Below, one piece after another: positions 38,001 to 49,365 of a stretch of DNA of 64,000 nt (positions are counted from its first letter, which is position 1; each line of letters opens with the position of its first letter). This DNA is from Nymphaea colorata. Taxonomy: Eukaryota > Streptophyta > Magnoliopsida > Nymphaeales > Nymphaeaceae. Below the pieces are notes generated by a model that worked only from the letters and a program-made list of their open reading frames with translations, had not been told where the DNA came from and did not search any database. Position numbers and translations under genes: made by a program. Where the stretch lies: the NCBI RefSeq assembly GCF_008831285.2, contig NC_045138.2, positions 40,167,115 through 40,231,114 of the forward strand. Direction: 5' to 3'.

Positions 38001-38746
38001 TAAGAGCTGAGAATGCTTTAGTCATGATTACCCTGCACCCGTTTCTCCATGTACCCAAGAAGCCACAACTGTTTATAGTGTCGATCTAATCTCCCTGCCA
38101 ACTCGTTCCCATTTCACATAACGAGCCTCTCTTCTTCAATCCTTGAAAAAGGCCACTCCTCTAGCACTTGTCCAACGCTACATTGTCGCGCCCTAACCGG
38201 AAACGCAGAGAACCCATAAAAGGAACCGCTCCTCCAAGCAGATGAAGCATTGGCGGGAGCCCCCCCCCCCTCTGACGGTTTCCATGTTGGTACCAGGCCA
38301 TCAATTCCTCCCACCATCCACTCCCTAAAACCTCCTGGGACGTTCTTATCAAAAGGGAGAAGAAGAAACAGGCAAAAGAGAAGAACTCACCCCCAACTCC
38401 TCTTCCTCGCACAGATCGAAATGGGCATTCATTGCTTCCGTCGCAAGGCTCGGGAAGTACTTGTAGAACCTTGGAATAAGCTGAGCTGCCAGCTGCTTCG
38501 CCTTCTGGCTGCCCTTTGCCGCCTCAATTATCCCTTTGTAATCACTAACATGCTGCAACAAAATCATAACGTTTACCATTTACTAATCACCACCACCTAC
38601 CAAAAACCCTAACTAGATTCCGAACCCCTATAGAGAGAGAGAGAGAGAGGGTCTGTTCTTACGGTGGATTTGTCCTTGGCTTCGTTGAGCCGTTCACCGA
38701 ATTCGTAGAGCCTGTCGATATCGCTCTGCTCGTCGTTTGACCCCAT
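26070..38746 (-). CDS. API5: API5-like (apoptosis inhibitor 5) protein
   Basis: Sixteen exons join in frame to 546 residues: 38746-38663, 38552-38391, 37224-37125, 37031-36966, 35161-35079, 34999-34925, 34366-34217, 33958-33893, 33791-33726, 31287-31177, 31020-30931, 30826-30720, 26837-26723, 26624-26559, 26477-26359, 26250-26070. The order IDRLYEFGERLNEAKDK, KQLAAQLIPRFYKYFPSL, VTGAEFKMFMDFLKSLSIFG, VSDNDHIDRLMSCL, RQLLPSVLNLL, TGEEMNFTYVECLLY and TFIGDKKINLSWKEA is that of plant API5, an all-helical HEAT/ARM-like repeat protein of about 550 residues. The C-terminus is an RGG-rich tail ending GRGRGRGFR, expected to bind RNA. In animals API5 is a nuclear inhibitor of cell death; rice API5 works with UAP56-type DEAD-box helicases in tapetum degeneration. 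Intron 12 is 3.9 kb and intron 9 is 2.4 kb; the latter hosts two MITE-like insertions. No lesions were seen. Confidence 0.95.
27740..29700. repeat. Two diverged copies of a dispersed repeat in API5 intron 12
   Basis: Segments at about 27,740-28,000 and 29,400-29,700 follow the same order of blocks in the same orientation: TTTTCTAC...AATTTTCT...CAAAA, a GATCAA...CCAAAAG/CCACAAG block, GATATTTTCATTTT, then an ATATCATGA block and a T-rich tail. Divergence is high and edges are unclear. Confidence 0.45.
29749..29766. repeat. (GT)n microsatellite
   Basis: Short GT dinucleotide tract in API5 intron 12, next to an AT-rich tract. Confidence 0.7.
32049..32451. mobile_element. MITE with 13-bp perfect terminal inverted repeats
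   Basis: The segment starts CCATAGTCACAAA and ends TTTGTGACTATGG, a perfect 13-bp inverted repeat. The roughly 400-bp interior is A/T-rich with no coding potential. I could not identify a flanking duplication, so the superfamily is unassigned. It lies inside intron 9 of API5, about 150 bp from a second element. Confidence 0.6.
32602..33270. mobile_element. Non-autonomous hAT element in API5 intron 9
   Basis: The ends CAATGTTATC and GATAACATTG form a perfect 10-bp inverted repeat, and the flanks are a perfect 8-bp direct repeat GTTCTTCT (32,594-32,601 and 33,271-33,278): hAT hallmarks. Inside each end, GTATCG/CGATAC motifs are repeated many times (32,620-32,670 and 33,130-33,265), resembling the subterminal transposase-binding arrays of hAT elements. 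The middle is A-rich on the left, and on the minus strand has an open stretch ending TIDEDYC (about 32,937-33,120), perhaps the remnant of a longer coding parent. Confidence 0.8.
34155..34173. repeat. (AAT)n microsatellite
   Basis: Six or so AAT units within API5 intron 7. Confidence 0.8.
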
Positions 38747-40644
38747 GAAGCCCTAAAAATGCAGATTGAAAGGAATGAACGCCCGCTAATGAGAGAAGAG
38801 AAGACGATAGATGGTATGCTGCTGCTTGAGGAGGAGGCAGAGGAGGACCTTGCGGAGGACAGATTTGGAGGAAGAAAGGGGAAAAGGGTTTTAGTCGTGG
38901 GTTTCGAGAGCGAGAGCGAGAGCGAGAGGGAGGGAGAACGAGGTAGCCGAACAAATGTAACCAGTGGGTTGTATGACGATGAGTCGACGACCCTTTAGTC
39001 CTTAACAATGGGGAGACGGGAAGAATGTTCTAGTCTTCTAAAGCTACGTTGTTGAACAAATTTCTGGCTTTCCTTTAAGTGATGCGCCAAGTTTTGGCTT
39101 GCTCTAACCTTCTATCGGGTGCATGACAATCCGCCAATTATTTGTTTGTCAACTGAACTTTTCATAAACTTCAACCATTTTATAGGCGTAATTTGATTAT
39201 TATCTATTTAACTAATCTAACTTAATAGAGACTGAACATTTTGTAATAAGGAAAAATGTAAAAAAGGCACTCATCAAGGTCCAAACTTACTATTTGTTTT
39301 GTTCTTACCTTTTCACAATATTGTCCTTGTAAGACTCCCTGCCCTGGTCCAAGATTACTTCCATTTGAAAAAAAAAAACTTAATTTCAATATGATATATA
39401 TGTGTAGCACCAATCAAGAGGCTTGGGCTTTTTTTCTTTTTGCCTTTCCTCTTTGTGTCACATTGTTCCCATGTCTATTCTACTGCTTGCGTTCAGCGTA
39501 TCAACAAAATCTCGTGGGAACGAGATTTGAACCACCAAAGTCATTCTCTCGCCCTTATAATCCTAACATATGTTCGTGTTTGCAAACAGTGGACACCAAT
39601 GAGATTTGAACCAATGACTAGCCACCTATCAACTATTGGCTCAACTAGTTGCATCATATTCTTGCTTGGGTTTATTCCTGATAAATTAAGTTATGAAGTT
39701 TAAAACACAACCAACCAGATTTCATTGGCTTGCTTATCTTAAATTGCAAGTAGTCTAATCTTGAATTCAGCAGTAAGATCAGATCTTGTGCTTGTTTAAC
39801 AACCAAAGAAAGGAAGGAGAATGTCCAAATTCTTCTTCCAATTAGTAGTCCGCAAGAAGATGCCACTTATTTTCTTCTTTCTTGCAAAGTTCACATATGC
39901 TCATGAGAGACATAAATTAAAGAAACAAAGTTATGATATCAAACTATGGATTTTAGCATCTACCCCCAACGTACATTTCAAATCCATACTTTAATCTTAA
40001 AAGTGTGGATTTGGTATTAGGAACTTATGAAGGCACTTGGAGGTCTTTAGAATAACATGTTGCTAAATTTCAAATGAACTGAATTATTTCACAAGTACTC
40101 CATTGGTGCTGTTGAATTTTTTATATTGTTGCAAACAAAATCAAAACCCTTGTTCCAAAGCCTTACATATATTAAGAAATGTGTCGGCATCAGTAGAATC
40201 CCCTTATTATTTTTTAAGGAAGACCCAAAAAACCTTTGGAAATTTCTAAGCAACGTTTCCATTTTTTATCCATAGGTCAAAACAAGAGGCGATCATATAA
40301 CCTTTTCACTGATTGATCTCTCGATTAAGCCTCTTCTGAAGAAGTTCAGCTCACATTTAGGAAGCTTTTGATAGTTTGGAATTTTGATTCAATGATGAAA
40401 ATTCGAAGATCATAATTCTTAGGATAGGATCAAAATTTCAGGTTTCATTTTTCTAATTTTGAAAACAAAATTCAATGTTCGCTTAATAATTTCGGTTTAT
40501 TAACAAATGAGCATTTTGGTTCTGAAATTTCATAATTCTCGATATATCAAACGCTCCCTTAGAGTCCCTTTCATACATAAGAAGTGAGATAGTTCTTCCT
40601 TCTCCACAACGGGCTTCTCCTCGCCATGTCCTTCTCTTCCACAA
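38747..40644. other. API5 5' flank and spacer before the Copia element
   Basis: Read on the minus strand, 38,747-38,990 is a pyrimidine-rich leader with a short CTCTCG tandem repeat (about 38,905-38,930), as expected for an API5 5' untranslated region. The remainder to 40,644 shows no gene. Confidence 0.5.
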
Positions 40645-40649
40645 GTTAT

Positions 40650-41028
40650 TGTTGGAAATTTCTAGAAGGGAATCTAGTGCGCCAAGATAGGAGGCAGATC
40701 ACGAAGAACACAGATCATGCAAAAGATCAGGAAAGAAGATCAAGTCAAACAAAAGTCAAGAACAGATTAAGATTCTTTGAAAGAAATAAGAGTTTATCTT
40801 AATCCCTTTTTTTCCTTTCTGTGAAGATCTAGCTTATCACGTTCCTGTTTCTTTGCTCCCATCTTCTATATATAGAGTTGTACCGTGGTTCTGAAATATG
40901 AATGAAAAACAAACCTTTCCCTTCTCGTGGATGTAGGCTTAAAACTGCCGAACCACGTAAATCCCTCTTCTCTCTCTCTTCTGTTTTTATCTAGCTTTCT
41001 TTGCTCTTGGATACAATGGTTTTCAACA
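40650..41028 (+). repeat. 5' LTR of the Copia element
   Basis: 379 bp, TG...CA ends, with a TATA box (TCTATATATAGAG, about 40,865-40,877) in the expected promoter position. Differs from the 3' LTR at six positions. Confidence 0.96.
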
Positions 41029-41043
41029 TGGTATCAGAGCAGG
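41029..41043 (+). other. Primer-binding site (initiator tRNA-Met)
   Basis: TGGTATCAGAGCAGG starts at the base after the 5' LTR and matches the standard plant retroelement site that pairs with the 3' end of initiator methionine tRNA. Confidence 0.9.
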
Positions 41044-41713
41044 TTCTTAAGAGAGAGTGCTTCATAGTGTTTATTGTTCCTAAAGAACGCTAGTCACCAG
41101 AAGTATCACTCTGATCAGAGGATTGTTCGTTAGTCTTCTAAGTCTGATTGAAGACAAATTACAGAAGAAACCAGAGCTTCGCCTGAGAACAGCAATCCTT
41201 CTGGCAAGGTTCTGCCTTTACGGTAACAGTTTTTTTCCTAAAACTCAGAATTGGGGATTTTATGTTAATTGGGGATTTTCTATGCTTCGGTGATGTATTC
41301 TCATCATCATCTGGATTAACTTCACCATTCATTGATTCTCGTTGGAGGAAGAGAATTTCTGTTTAAAAAGAAAAACAGAGACCACGCGAGGAAGTTCGTT
41401 TAATCATTCTCTGGCGACGTCGGTATTTTTTGGGATTTTCAGTTGTCGAGCAAAGTCCTCTTGAATCCTCCCAGGTATTTTTTTATCACTCCTACAATAT
41501 TCCAGTTTTTTGGTACTCTGGAGAAAGTGATAGACGTTCCAATTTCCGGCAGCTCCTTTGGTAGTCATCTGTGACTAACGACTGAAATTTATCACCCATG
41601 CCCAAAGTTGTTTGCGCTCGGTGTTTTTTTGGATCTTGTTCAGCTTGATCTCTTGTGTATTTAATTTTTTGCCCTGCTATTTGAGGAGTCGGTGTGCTTT
41701 TTTCTCTGTCTTC

Positions 41714-42487
41714 ATGGAAGAATCTAATCAAAGCAGCAATGTCAAAGAAAATCCAAGAAACAACGATCATAACGTCAACACGTTGAAGATTACATCTACT
41801 CTTCTCAATGGCAAAAATTACTTAAGCTGGGCAAAAGCTGCTCGTCTGTTTCTTAGTGGACGATCAAAACTTGGATTCATCAATGGTTCTATAAAACAAC
41901 CTGATAAAGATGATCCAAAATACCAAGAGTGGGAGTCAGAAAACGACATGATTATGTCGTGGTTAATCAATTCTATGGAGCAGCCAATTGCTAATTTGTT
42001 TCTTTACCAAGAAACAGCTAAAGAGGTCTGGGATACCTTGAAAGAGTTGTATGGAGAACAAAACAATCTGGCTCGTATTTATGAAATTCAAATGGAAATT
42101 TCTAAGCTTACTATGGGAGATAAGCCAATTCAACTTTATCTTGGTCAGCTACGAAGTCTCTATGATGAACTCTTACAATACCGACCAGCCACCTTTGATC
42201 CTGATGTTTATAAACATAGATTTGAAGAAGATAAGATCTTCAAAGTTCTTGCTGGTCTACCTGATGATTATGAAGCAGTTCGAAGTCAGATTTTGATGAC
42301 GTCTCCTCTTCCAACATTTAACAATGTTTGTCAGACCATACAAAGAGAGGTAGCCCGTCGAAAAGTTATGAACGTGTCCTCAAAAATTAGTAGTGAAGAA
42401 AGTCTTGAGAAAATGGCATGTTATGTTAACAATAAAAAGGGAGACTCCAAACTACTCAATGATAGCAACAATGGCCAGAGAATCTGA
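41714..42487 (+). pseudogene. Copia gag, truncated by a stop before the zinc knuckle
   Basis: Starting at ATG 41,714, the frame encodes a UBN2-type gag domain (LLNGKNYLSWAKAARLFL, then WDTLKELYGEQ and EDKIFKVLAGLPDDYE). A TGA at 42,485-42,487 ends it. The same frame continues at once into a CCHC zinc knuckle (two Cys, His, Cys at about 42,500-42,541), so the stop separates capsid-like and nucleocapsid-like parts that belong together. Confidence 0.85.
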
Positions 42488-45400
42488 AGCAGATTCAAAT
42501 GCAATCACTGCAAGAAGATTGGACACACACGTGATAGATGTTGGGAGTTAATTGGTCGTCCAACGAAAGAGAAATCATCATCCAAACAATCAGATCTAGC
42601 CAACTTTGTGACCAAGGAAGATCTTGAAAAATTCTTTCAAAAGTTTTCAAAGACGAATCTGGTTTCATCTCAACCAGTTGAATCTGAAGGTAAGAATCAT
42701 GCTCTTATTTCTGTTTCTGCTGCTTCAACTTGGATTGTTGACTCTAGGGCCACCAATCACATGACTGGAAATTCTTTTAAGATTACTAGTTTAGACAAAG
42801 AACAAAAACAACACGTCTTTACTGCAGATGAGTCTCCTATAGCAGTTGAAGGAGTTGGTAGAACTACTTTTCTTGAAAAAGATATTAAATCTAGTGTTCT
42901 CTATGTTCCTAAGATATCTGTCAGTCTAATGTCTGTGAGCAAATTAACAAAAACTCATAATTGTTTGGCTATTTTTTCTTCAAAGGAGGTGATTTTTCAG
43001 GATCGAAACTCGAAGAAAGTGATTGGTAGAGGACGCGAGCATGGAGGTCTCTATATGATAGATACGTGTGATGCTAGTTTCCTTACTTACAGAGAAAAAG
43101 AATCTGAGTACCAAAAGTGGCATGCTCGCCTTGGACATGTCTCTGATATGAGTTTAAAGCAGCTGGTTTCTAATCTCACCATTGAAAGCAGGGCATGCGA
43201 TGCTTGTGAGTTTTCCAAATCAACAAGGTTGCCGTTCCAACCTAACAGTGAGAGATCTTCTAATTTTTTCAGTTTAGTACATTCTGATGTGTGGGGGCCT
43301 GCCCCTGAGGATTCTTATGCTGGTTTTAAGTATTATGTTTCATTTATTGATGATAAGTCTAGAATGACATGGATCTATTTTCTCAAAAATAAAAGTGAAG
43401 TTCCCACATTGTTTGAGGAATTCTATAACATGGTTCTCACTCAATATGGTTCTAAGATCCAAAAGCTTCGATCAGACAATGGAGGAGAATATGTTAATGA
43501 CATTCTAAAAAATTTCTTGAAAGAAAAAGGCATCCAACCTCAGTATACATGTGCAGGAACCCCTCAACAAAATGGAGTTGCAGAACGAAAAAATCGTCAG
43601 TTACTCAATATTGGTCGATCTATTATGATGCATATGAATGTTCCTTCACGTTTTTGGACTGATGCTATTGCTACAGCTTGCTATTTAAGCAATAGAACTC
43701 CAAATTCGAGTATAGATGATAAAATTCCTATTGAATTTCTTTTAGGAAGGACAGTTTCAATTCAACATCTCAAAGTTTTTGGGTGCAAATGTTATGTGCA
43801 TGTTCAAGAAAATTTTAGGAACAAGTTTCAGAAACGAGCTACAAAATGTATTTTTCTAGGTTATTCTAGTAGAAAAAGAGGATACAAGTGTTATGATCCT
43901 ATTTCTCGGAAACTTCTTGTTGCTCGTGATGTTAAGTTTTTTGAGTAGGAGCCATACTTTGGTGTCTCAATTCAAGGGGAGCAAGTAAGTAATGAAGATT
44001 TGCAGCACAGTGAGCAGGTTCAGCCTCTTGTTGATGTTTTTAACAACACCTCTGTTGTTGATCACCAGTCTATAGAATCTAATCCCATAGATCATAGAGA
44101 GGGATCTATCATGGAAGAACCTGAACAAATATTCCCAGAGATCAATGTATCTGAATCAACCCAAAGCCAAGGTCCTGAGCTACCTATTCGTCGTTCCACT
44201 CGTAATACTAGACCACCAATAAAACTGAGTGACTACTACACCTACTTGACTGCAGACAAAGTTCATTCAATAGAAAAATATGTAACATTTCAGACCCTAT
44301 CTCTTCCGTACCAAACCTATGTGTTAAACACTTACTCCCAAACCGAACCAAAAACCTTTGATGAGGCAAACAGGGACAGTAGGTGGAGAGAAGCTATGAA
44401 AGAAGAACTTACTGCGTTGCACAAAAATCAAACTTGGGATCTTGTTCCTCTCCCTGAAGGAAAGAAATTGGTTGGATGCAAGTGGGTGTATAAACTAAAG
44501 TTTAAAAGTGATGGGACAGTGGAACGGTTCAAGGCTCGTCTAGTTGGAAAGGGTTTCATGCAAACAGAAGGAATAGATTACAATGAAACATTCTCTCCAG
44601 TTGCCAAAATGAACACCATCAGGATTTTACTTTCTGTTGCAGCTAATAAAAGGTGGGAATTAATGCAGCTTGATGTGAAAAACGCTTTCTTGCATGGAGA
44701 ACTTCATGAAGAAGTTTATATGGAAGTTCCGCAGGGTGTTCCAAACCCAAGTGGGTATGTCTGTAAGTTAAAGAGGCTTTATATGGGTTAAAACAGTCTC
44801 CTCGTGCTTGGTTCTCTCGCTTAAGCGATGTTCTTACTCAAATTGGTTTTAAAAGAAGTTCAGCAGATTATACCATGTTCACCTATACTAGAGGATTGAA
44901 AATTGTTATCTTACTTGTTTATGTAGATGACATTATTTTGACAGGAGATGACACAGAATTCATGGCGCAAGTCAAACAACTCCTTAATAAGCAGTTCGAA
45001 ATCAAAGATCTAGGTGTTTTAAGGTATTTTTTGGGTATTGAAGTTGCTCACTCTGACAAAGGTATTTTTATTTGCCAACGGAAATATATTCTTGACCTAT
45101 TAAAAGAGACATGATACATTGGAGCTAAGGCTGCTGACACTCCTTTGGAACTAAACTGCAAACTGCGTAAAGAAGATGGAGACATTGTTGAGAATATTCA
45201 AGGTTTTCAGCAACTTGTTGGTAAACTCATATATTTAACTATGACCAAACCTGATATTGCTTATGCTGTTAGTTTAATAAGTCAGTTCATGCATAAACCA
45301 AGATCCACACATGTTGAAGCTGCCCATAGAGTGTTGAGGTATCTAAAAGGGACTCCAGGAAAAGGAATACTCATGAAACGTGATCAACAACTAGAAGTAA

Positions 45401-45876
45401 TCGGATACGCCGATGCTGATTGGGCAGGAGATCCAAATGATCGCAGATCTACGTCTGGTTACTGCACATTTGTTGGAGGAAATTTGGTAACATGGAAAAG
45501 CAAAAAACAAACCGTTGTGGCCAGATCAAGTGCTGAAGCTGAATACAGAGCAATGGCAGCTTGCACTTGTGAACTTATGTGGGTCAAAGCAGTACTAAAA
45601 GACATGAACATTGAAATAAAGAAAGCTATGAGCTTATTGTGCGACAATATGGCTGCAATATATATTGGAGCTAATCCTGTCTTTCATGAGCGCACCAAAC
45701 ATATTGAAGTTGATTGCCACTTTATTAGAGAGAAAGTTCAAGATGGTACCATCACTACTCCGCACGTTAAAAGCGAAAGGCAACTAGCTGATATCTTCAC
45801 TAAGAGTCTTGCAAAGGACAAACACCTTTACATATCAAACAAGTTGGGGCAGATTGATATCTGCTCACCAACTTGA
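42488..45876 (+). pseudogene. Copia pol with three further lesions
   Basis: In order: protease region around 42,740, where the catalytic Asp-Ser is followed by Arg (DSRATNHM) instead of the Gly expected in the retropepsin loop; integrase with HHCC zinc finger (about 43,120-43,210) and the D,D-35-E catalytic region (43,280-43,590); reverse transcriptase (44,460 onward, with YVDD at about 44,920); and RNase H (DADWAG at about 45,412 and RSSAEAEYRAMA at about 45,523). Breaks are a TAG at 43,946-43,948, an apparent 2-base insertion near 44,781-44,786 that ends the frame at 44,791, and a TGA at 45,112-45,114. It cannot make a full polyprotein. Confidence 0.9.
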
Positions 45877-45884
45877 GGGGGAGA
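45875..45884 (+). other. Polypurine tract of the Copia element
   Basis: GAGGGGGAGA lies directly upstream of the 3' LTR (one base away) and overlaps the terminal stop codon of pol, the usual arrangement for plus-strand priming. Confidence 0.85.
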
Positions 45885-45885
45885 T

Positions 45886-46264
45886 TGTTGGAAATTTCTA
45901 GAAGGGAATCTAGTGCGCCAAGATAGGAGGCAGATCACGAAGAACACAGATCATGCAAAAGATCAGGAAAGAAGATCAAGTCAAACAAAAGTCAAGAGCA
46001 GATTAAGATTCTTTGAAAGAAATAAGAGTTTATCTTAATCCCTTTTTTTCCTTGCTGTGAAGATCTAGCTTATCACGTTCATGTTTCTTTGCTCCCATCT
46101 TCTATATATAGAGTTGTACCGTGGTTCTGAAATATGAATGAAAAACAGACCTTTCCCTTCTCGTGGATGTAGGCTTAAAACTGCCCAACCACGTAAATCC
46201 CTCTTCTCTCTCTCTTGTGTTTTTATCTAGCTTTCTTTGCTCTTGGATACAATGGTTTTCAACA
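45886..46264 (+). repeat. 3' LTR of the Copia element
   Basis: 379 bp, same ends as the 5' LTR, with its own TATA box at 46,101-46,112. It ends 158 bp before the start codon of the downstream protease gene and is in the same orientation. Confidence 0.96.
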
Positions 46265-46291
46265 GTTATACAATTCCATTAGTTGTTCTAA

Positions 46292-46297
46292 TATAAA
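46292..46297 (+). promoter_or_regulatory. TATA-like element of the protease gene
   Basis: TATAAA about 130 bp before the start codon, within the only 153 bp separating the Copia target duplication from the gene. It would be the resident core promoter if the insertion did not remove it. Confidence 0.4.
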
Positions 46298-46421
46298 CGA
46301 AGACGTGTACGCACATTGGTCATGCCAATTTAAATGCAACTAACTTTTGCAAGTCCCAATCCCGTGTTCTGATCATACTGTGCACAATATTTAAAAGCCA
46401 AACTTGTTTGAATCCAAGGAC

Positions 46422-47853
46422 ATGCTGGACATGGCAAATACCTTACCTCCCATGGCCTGCAGGCTCTGCTTCGCAGCCTTGGTCGTCGTCCTGACGAGCT
46501 CCGGCTTGGTCCCTCGAGCCACGAGCAGCGGCGTCCACCTGCTGGGGAGGTTCGAGGGCTGGATTGAGAGGTACAATCGGACATACAAGGATGCCCATGA
46601 GAAGGAGAAGCGCTTTAGAATCTTCAGGGACAACGTCAGGTTGATCGATTCCGTCAATGGGCGGAACCTTTCATACAGTTTGAGGGAAAACCAGTTTGCA
46701 GACATGACCGACCTGGAGTTCAAGTCGACCCATTTGGGTTACCGGCGGCCAGCCGCTAAGAGGTGCCATTATCACCGGCGAGAGGGAACCGGTTTTAGTA
46801 ATGCAAACGCACCGCTGCCTGACAGTGTTGATTGGAGGGATGGAGGCGCCGTCACGCCAGTCAAGAATCAAGGCCGATGCGGTTTCTCTCTCTCTCTTAC
46901 TCGAACAAATCTTTACAGACGTTGAAATATGATTTAACAAACTATAAAATCTCTTTGGCGTCGAGAAAAGAGAGACTAGAAACTCATCTATATTAAAATA
47001 CCAACAAGAAATTTACTCACCAGCTTAGAGTACTTAGAATTGGTGAACCTGTCAATTCTTGAATTGCATCTCCCATGGAATGATCTGGTAAGGAATTGTA
47101 TATTCCTAACTTTCTATGAGCGAACAAAACAATGATGAGAAACTATTTCTGATGTTGTATATTGAAAATCTAAATTGGCCTTTGATTTTCTGTTAAGTGT
47201 GATCACCAATTAAGGCAAACACAGAGGGAAACTTTAACTGTTGTTTCTGTGCAGGAAGCTGCTGGGCCTTCTCGGCGGTGGCAGCAATAGAGGGCATCAC
47301 CAAGATCAGGACGGGGGAGCTCCTCTCCCTCTCCGAGCAGCAACTCGTGGACTGCGACGTCGAGGGCGACAACAAGGGTTGCAAGGGAGGGTACATGGAA
47401 GCGGCCTTCCGCTACGTCCAGAACTCCGGGGGGCTCGCCGAGGAAGCCGACTACCCTTACCACGGCGCCGGCGGAACGTGCAACCTGGACAAAGCCTCCG
47501 ACGTCGCGGCAACCATAACCGGCTACGCGACCGTCCCGTCCGGCAACCAGACCGCATTGCAGAGCGCCGTGGCGAACCAGCCCGTGTCGGTAGCCATCGA
47601 TGCCAGCGGAATCTTCTTCCAGTTCTACTCTGCGGGCGTGTTCGCTGGGCCCTGTGGAGACGATCTTAACCATGGCGTCACGGTCGTGGGGTACGGAGAG
47701 AAGGGAGGGAGGAAGTACTGGACGGTGAAGAACTCGTGGGGGAAGGGGTGGGGGGAGAATGGTTATATCAGGATGAAACGTGATGCTGCCGACAGGAAAG
47801 GATTGTGCGGCATCGCCATGGATGCATCCTACCCTCTCAAGAATTCACGTTGA
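46422..47853 (+). CDS. Papain-like cysteine protease (C1A, SAG12/SAG39-type)
   Basis: Exons 46422-46881 and 47255-47853 give 352 residues; the intron splits the Gly codon before the active-site Cys, a position common in this family. A hydrophobic signal peptide (about residues 12-30) is followed by an I29 inhibitor prodomain with an ERFNIN-type helix ([17 protein letters not shown], 63-79) and [11 protein letters not shown]. The mature enzyme begins around LPDSVDWR (132). Catalytic residues are present: Gln150, Cys156 (CGSCWAF), His293 ([10 protein letters not shown]) and Asn313 (KNSWGKGWG). There is no KDEL tail or granulin domain, which suggests a vacuolar or secreted enzyme like senescence-associated proteases. 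Met 46,431 is an equally good start. A TATA-like TATAAA sits at 46,292; the Copia 3' LTR lies immediately upstream. The donor (GTTTCT) is weak. Confidence 0.93.
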
Positions 47854-49365
47854 ACTCTTATATATTGCTTTCCATCATGTACGTCTTCTGTTTCCAATTG
47901 AACCATTCTGATTTTGCTGCTAATATACTGTTGTGGTGAAGGAGAGCAGCGTGTTGTAAGGACTAAAGAAGATATGAAGAAGCCCTTAAGAACTGCTCTA
48001 TGAGGCATGGTTAATAATGCAATTCAATGGCTTGGTAGACTTCTAAATCAGTGTATCACAATTACAAGTTCGATTTTATACGGTATTTTAGCATTATTAC
48101 AGCTTATAAACAAAAAATATATATGCATATCCTTCCATGCCAGCTTGGTGAGAATCATCTAACCCATTGTAAAAGGAGATTTAATAGTTTCGTTGAGAAG
48201 GGGCACCCGATGAGGCCGAAACTTCTCATTCTTTTCCCATGTTATCTAAGGCTGCTTCTGAACTAAGGTGGAAGATCATACACTCATCAACTAAAGTTTT
48301 GTGCATTCATTATTTGATCCAAAGGAATAACATCAAAATTGAACTCAGACTTGAACCAACACCCACGAAAATTGAACTAACACCAGCTATGCTATGATCC
48401 TCAAGAGTATCAGATAAGTCAAAATGTTTTTTCAACAATCAGAAAAACCCTTCAAAAGAGTAAATGAGTTTTATTTCAAGAAACTCATTTGGTTTTTTCC
48501 CTCTCTTTTTCTCCTTTGAAGGGTTTTTCAAGTTTTTGCAAAAAAAAAAAAAAAAAAACTTGACTTAAATATTTACAACTTAATATCCATCACATGGTCT
48601 CTTTGGAATCAATCATCAAATAGATGATTTTTATCAAAATCTACAACATAAGGATTTGCCTATATATATATGTGTGCCCTGTCATTAGGATTTTCATCCA
48701 ATCATGACCACCGACTATTTAAGCAATGAAGCTGATTATATACGTCATACTGATGCACACATTAAAAAATTCATGCACTAGTATGGTTAATGACAAAAAT
48801 GTTCATGTTTAATAAAAAAAACTTTTTTTAAAGACAAAAAAGAAAATAAAAAAAAACAATTTTTAATAATTTCAAAAAAATGTCACCTTCTTCCTTGTGG
48901 CATATGTTTGTTGTGTGAACACAACTCACCTTCTTTAAACAACTACTACTTCCTAAAACTTTGTGCCCGAAAGAATGGACACAAGGCTGCCAATCAGGCC
49001 CTCGACCTAAGATATGCCTACCGATCGACTAAGTACTACAGCTAACAAAACATTATAAATACATATAACCAGGCCACAAGTTTAAAAGCACTAAAAGACT
49101 CCAAGTGTTCTTTCTATATTCATTCAATCAGTACATACATGTAGGCAATATATGTATGCATTGAGCAAATCCGTCCTTTCTTTTGCTCGACCATTGTAAA
49201 CAAGCTTCTGAGGTGAAAACTATTTATTTATTTTATGAAATATCCATGACTGCCCTTAAAAGCTGAAATAGGACAAGAAAAATAGCATATGACATACAAA
49301 AGACTCAAAGTCACCACAAAAACAAAAATAAAGTCAAATGAGTACAAATTCGAATCCTTTTATGA
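47854..49365. other. Spacer between convergent genes
   Basis: Contains the 3' flanks of the protease (+) and peroxidase (-) genes and a long poly-A run near 48,540. No gene recognised. Confidence 0.5.

Larger units (their letters stand above)
40650..46264 (+). mobile_element. Copia LTR retrotransposon, complete but disabled
   Basis: Identical-length 379-bp LTRs (40650-41028 and 45886-46264) start TGTTGG and end CAACA, and are flanked by the 5-bp target duplication GTTAT (40645-40649, 46265-46269). A primer-binding site TGGTATCAGAGCAGG, complementary to the 3' end of initiator tRNA-Met, follows the 5' LTR directly; a polypurine tract GAGGGGGAGA (45,875-45,884) precedes the 3' LTR. Domain order gag, protease, integrase, reverse transcriptase, RNase H is that of Copia. 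I count six substitutions between the LTRs (about 1.6%), so insertion is recent in evolutionary terms. Coding is interrupted by three stops and one frameshift. Confidence 0.97.

Noticed and set aside
37225-38390. LINE or gene fragment inside API5 intron 2
   Set aside because: Some frames look protein-like in composition, but I could not identify a reverse-transcriptase or endonuclease motif or any family signature.
40650-46264. Integrated virus
   Set aside because: LTRs, tRNA-Met primer site, Copia domain order and no envelope or movement gene make it an ordinary Ty1/Copia retrotransposon.
47203-47673. 156-codon antisense frame over protease exon 2
   Set aside because: The sense frame encodes the complete catalytic domain of a papain-like protease; the antisense composition is Gly/Arg/Val-rich as expected from complementing GC-rich coding DNA.
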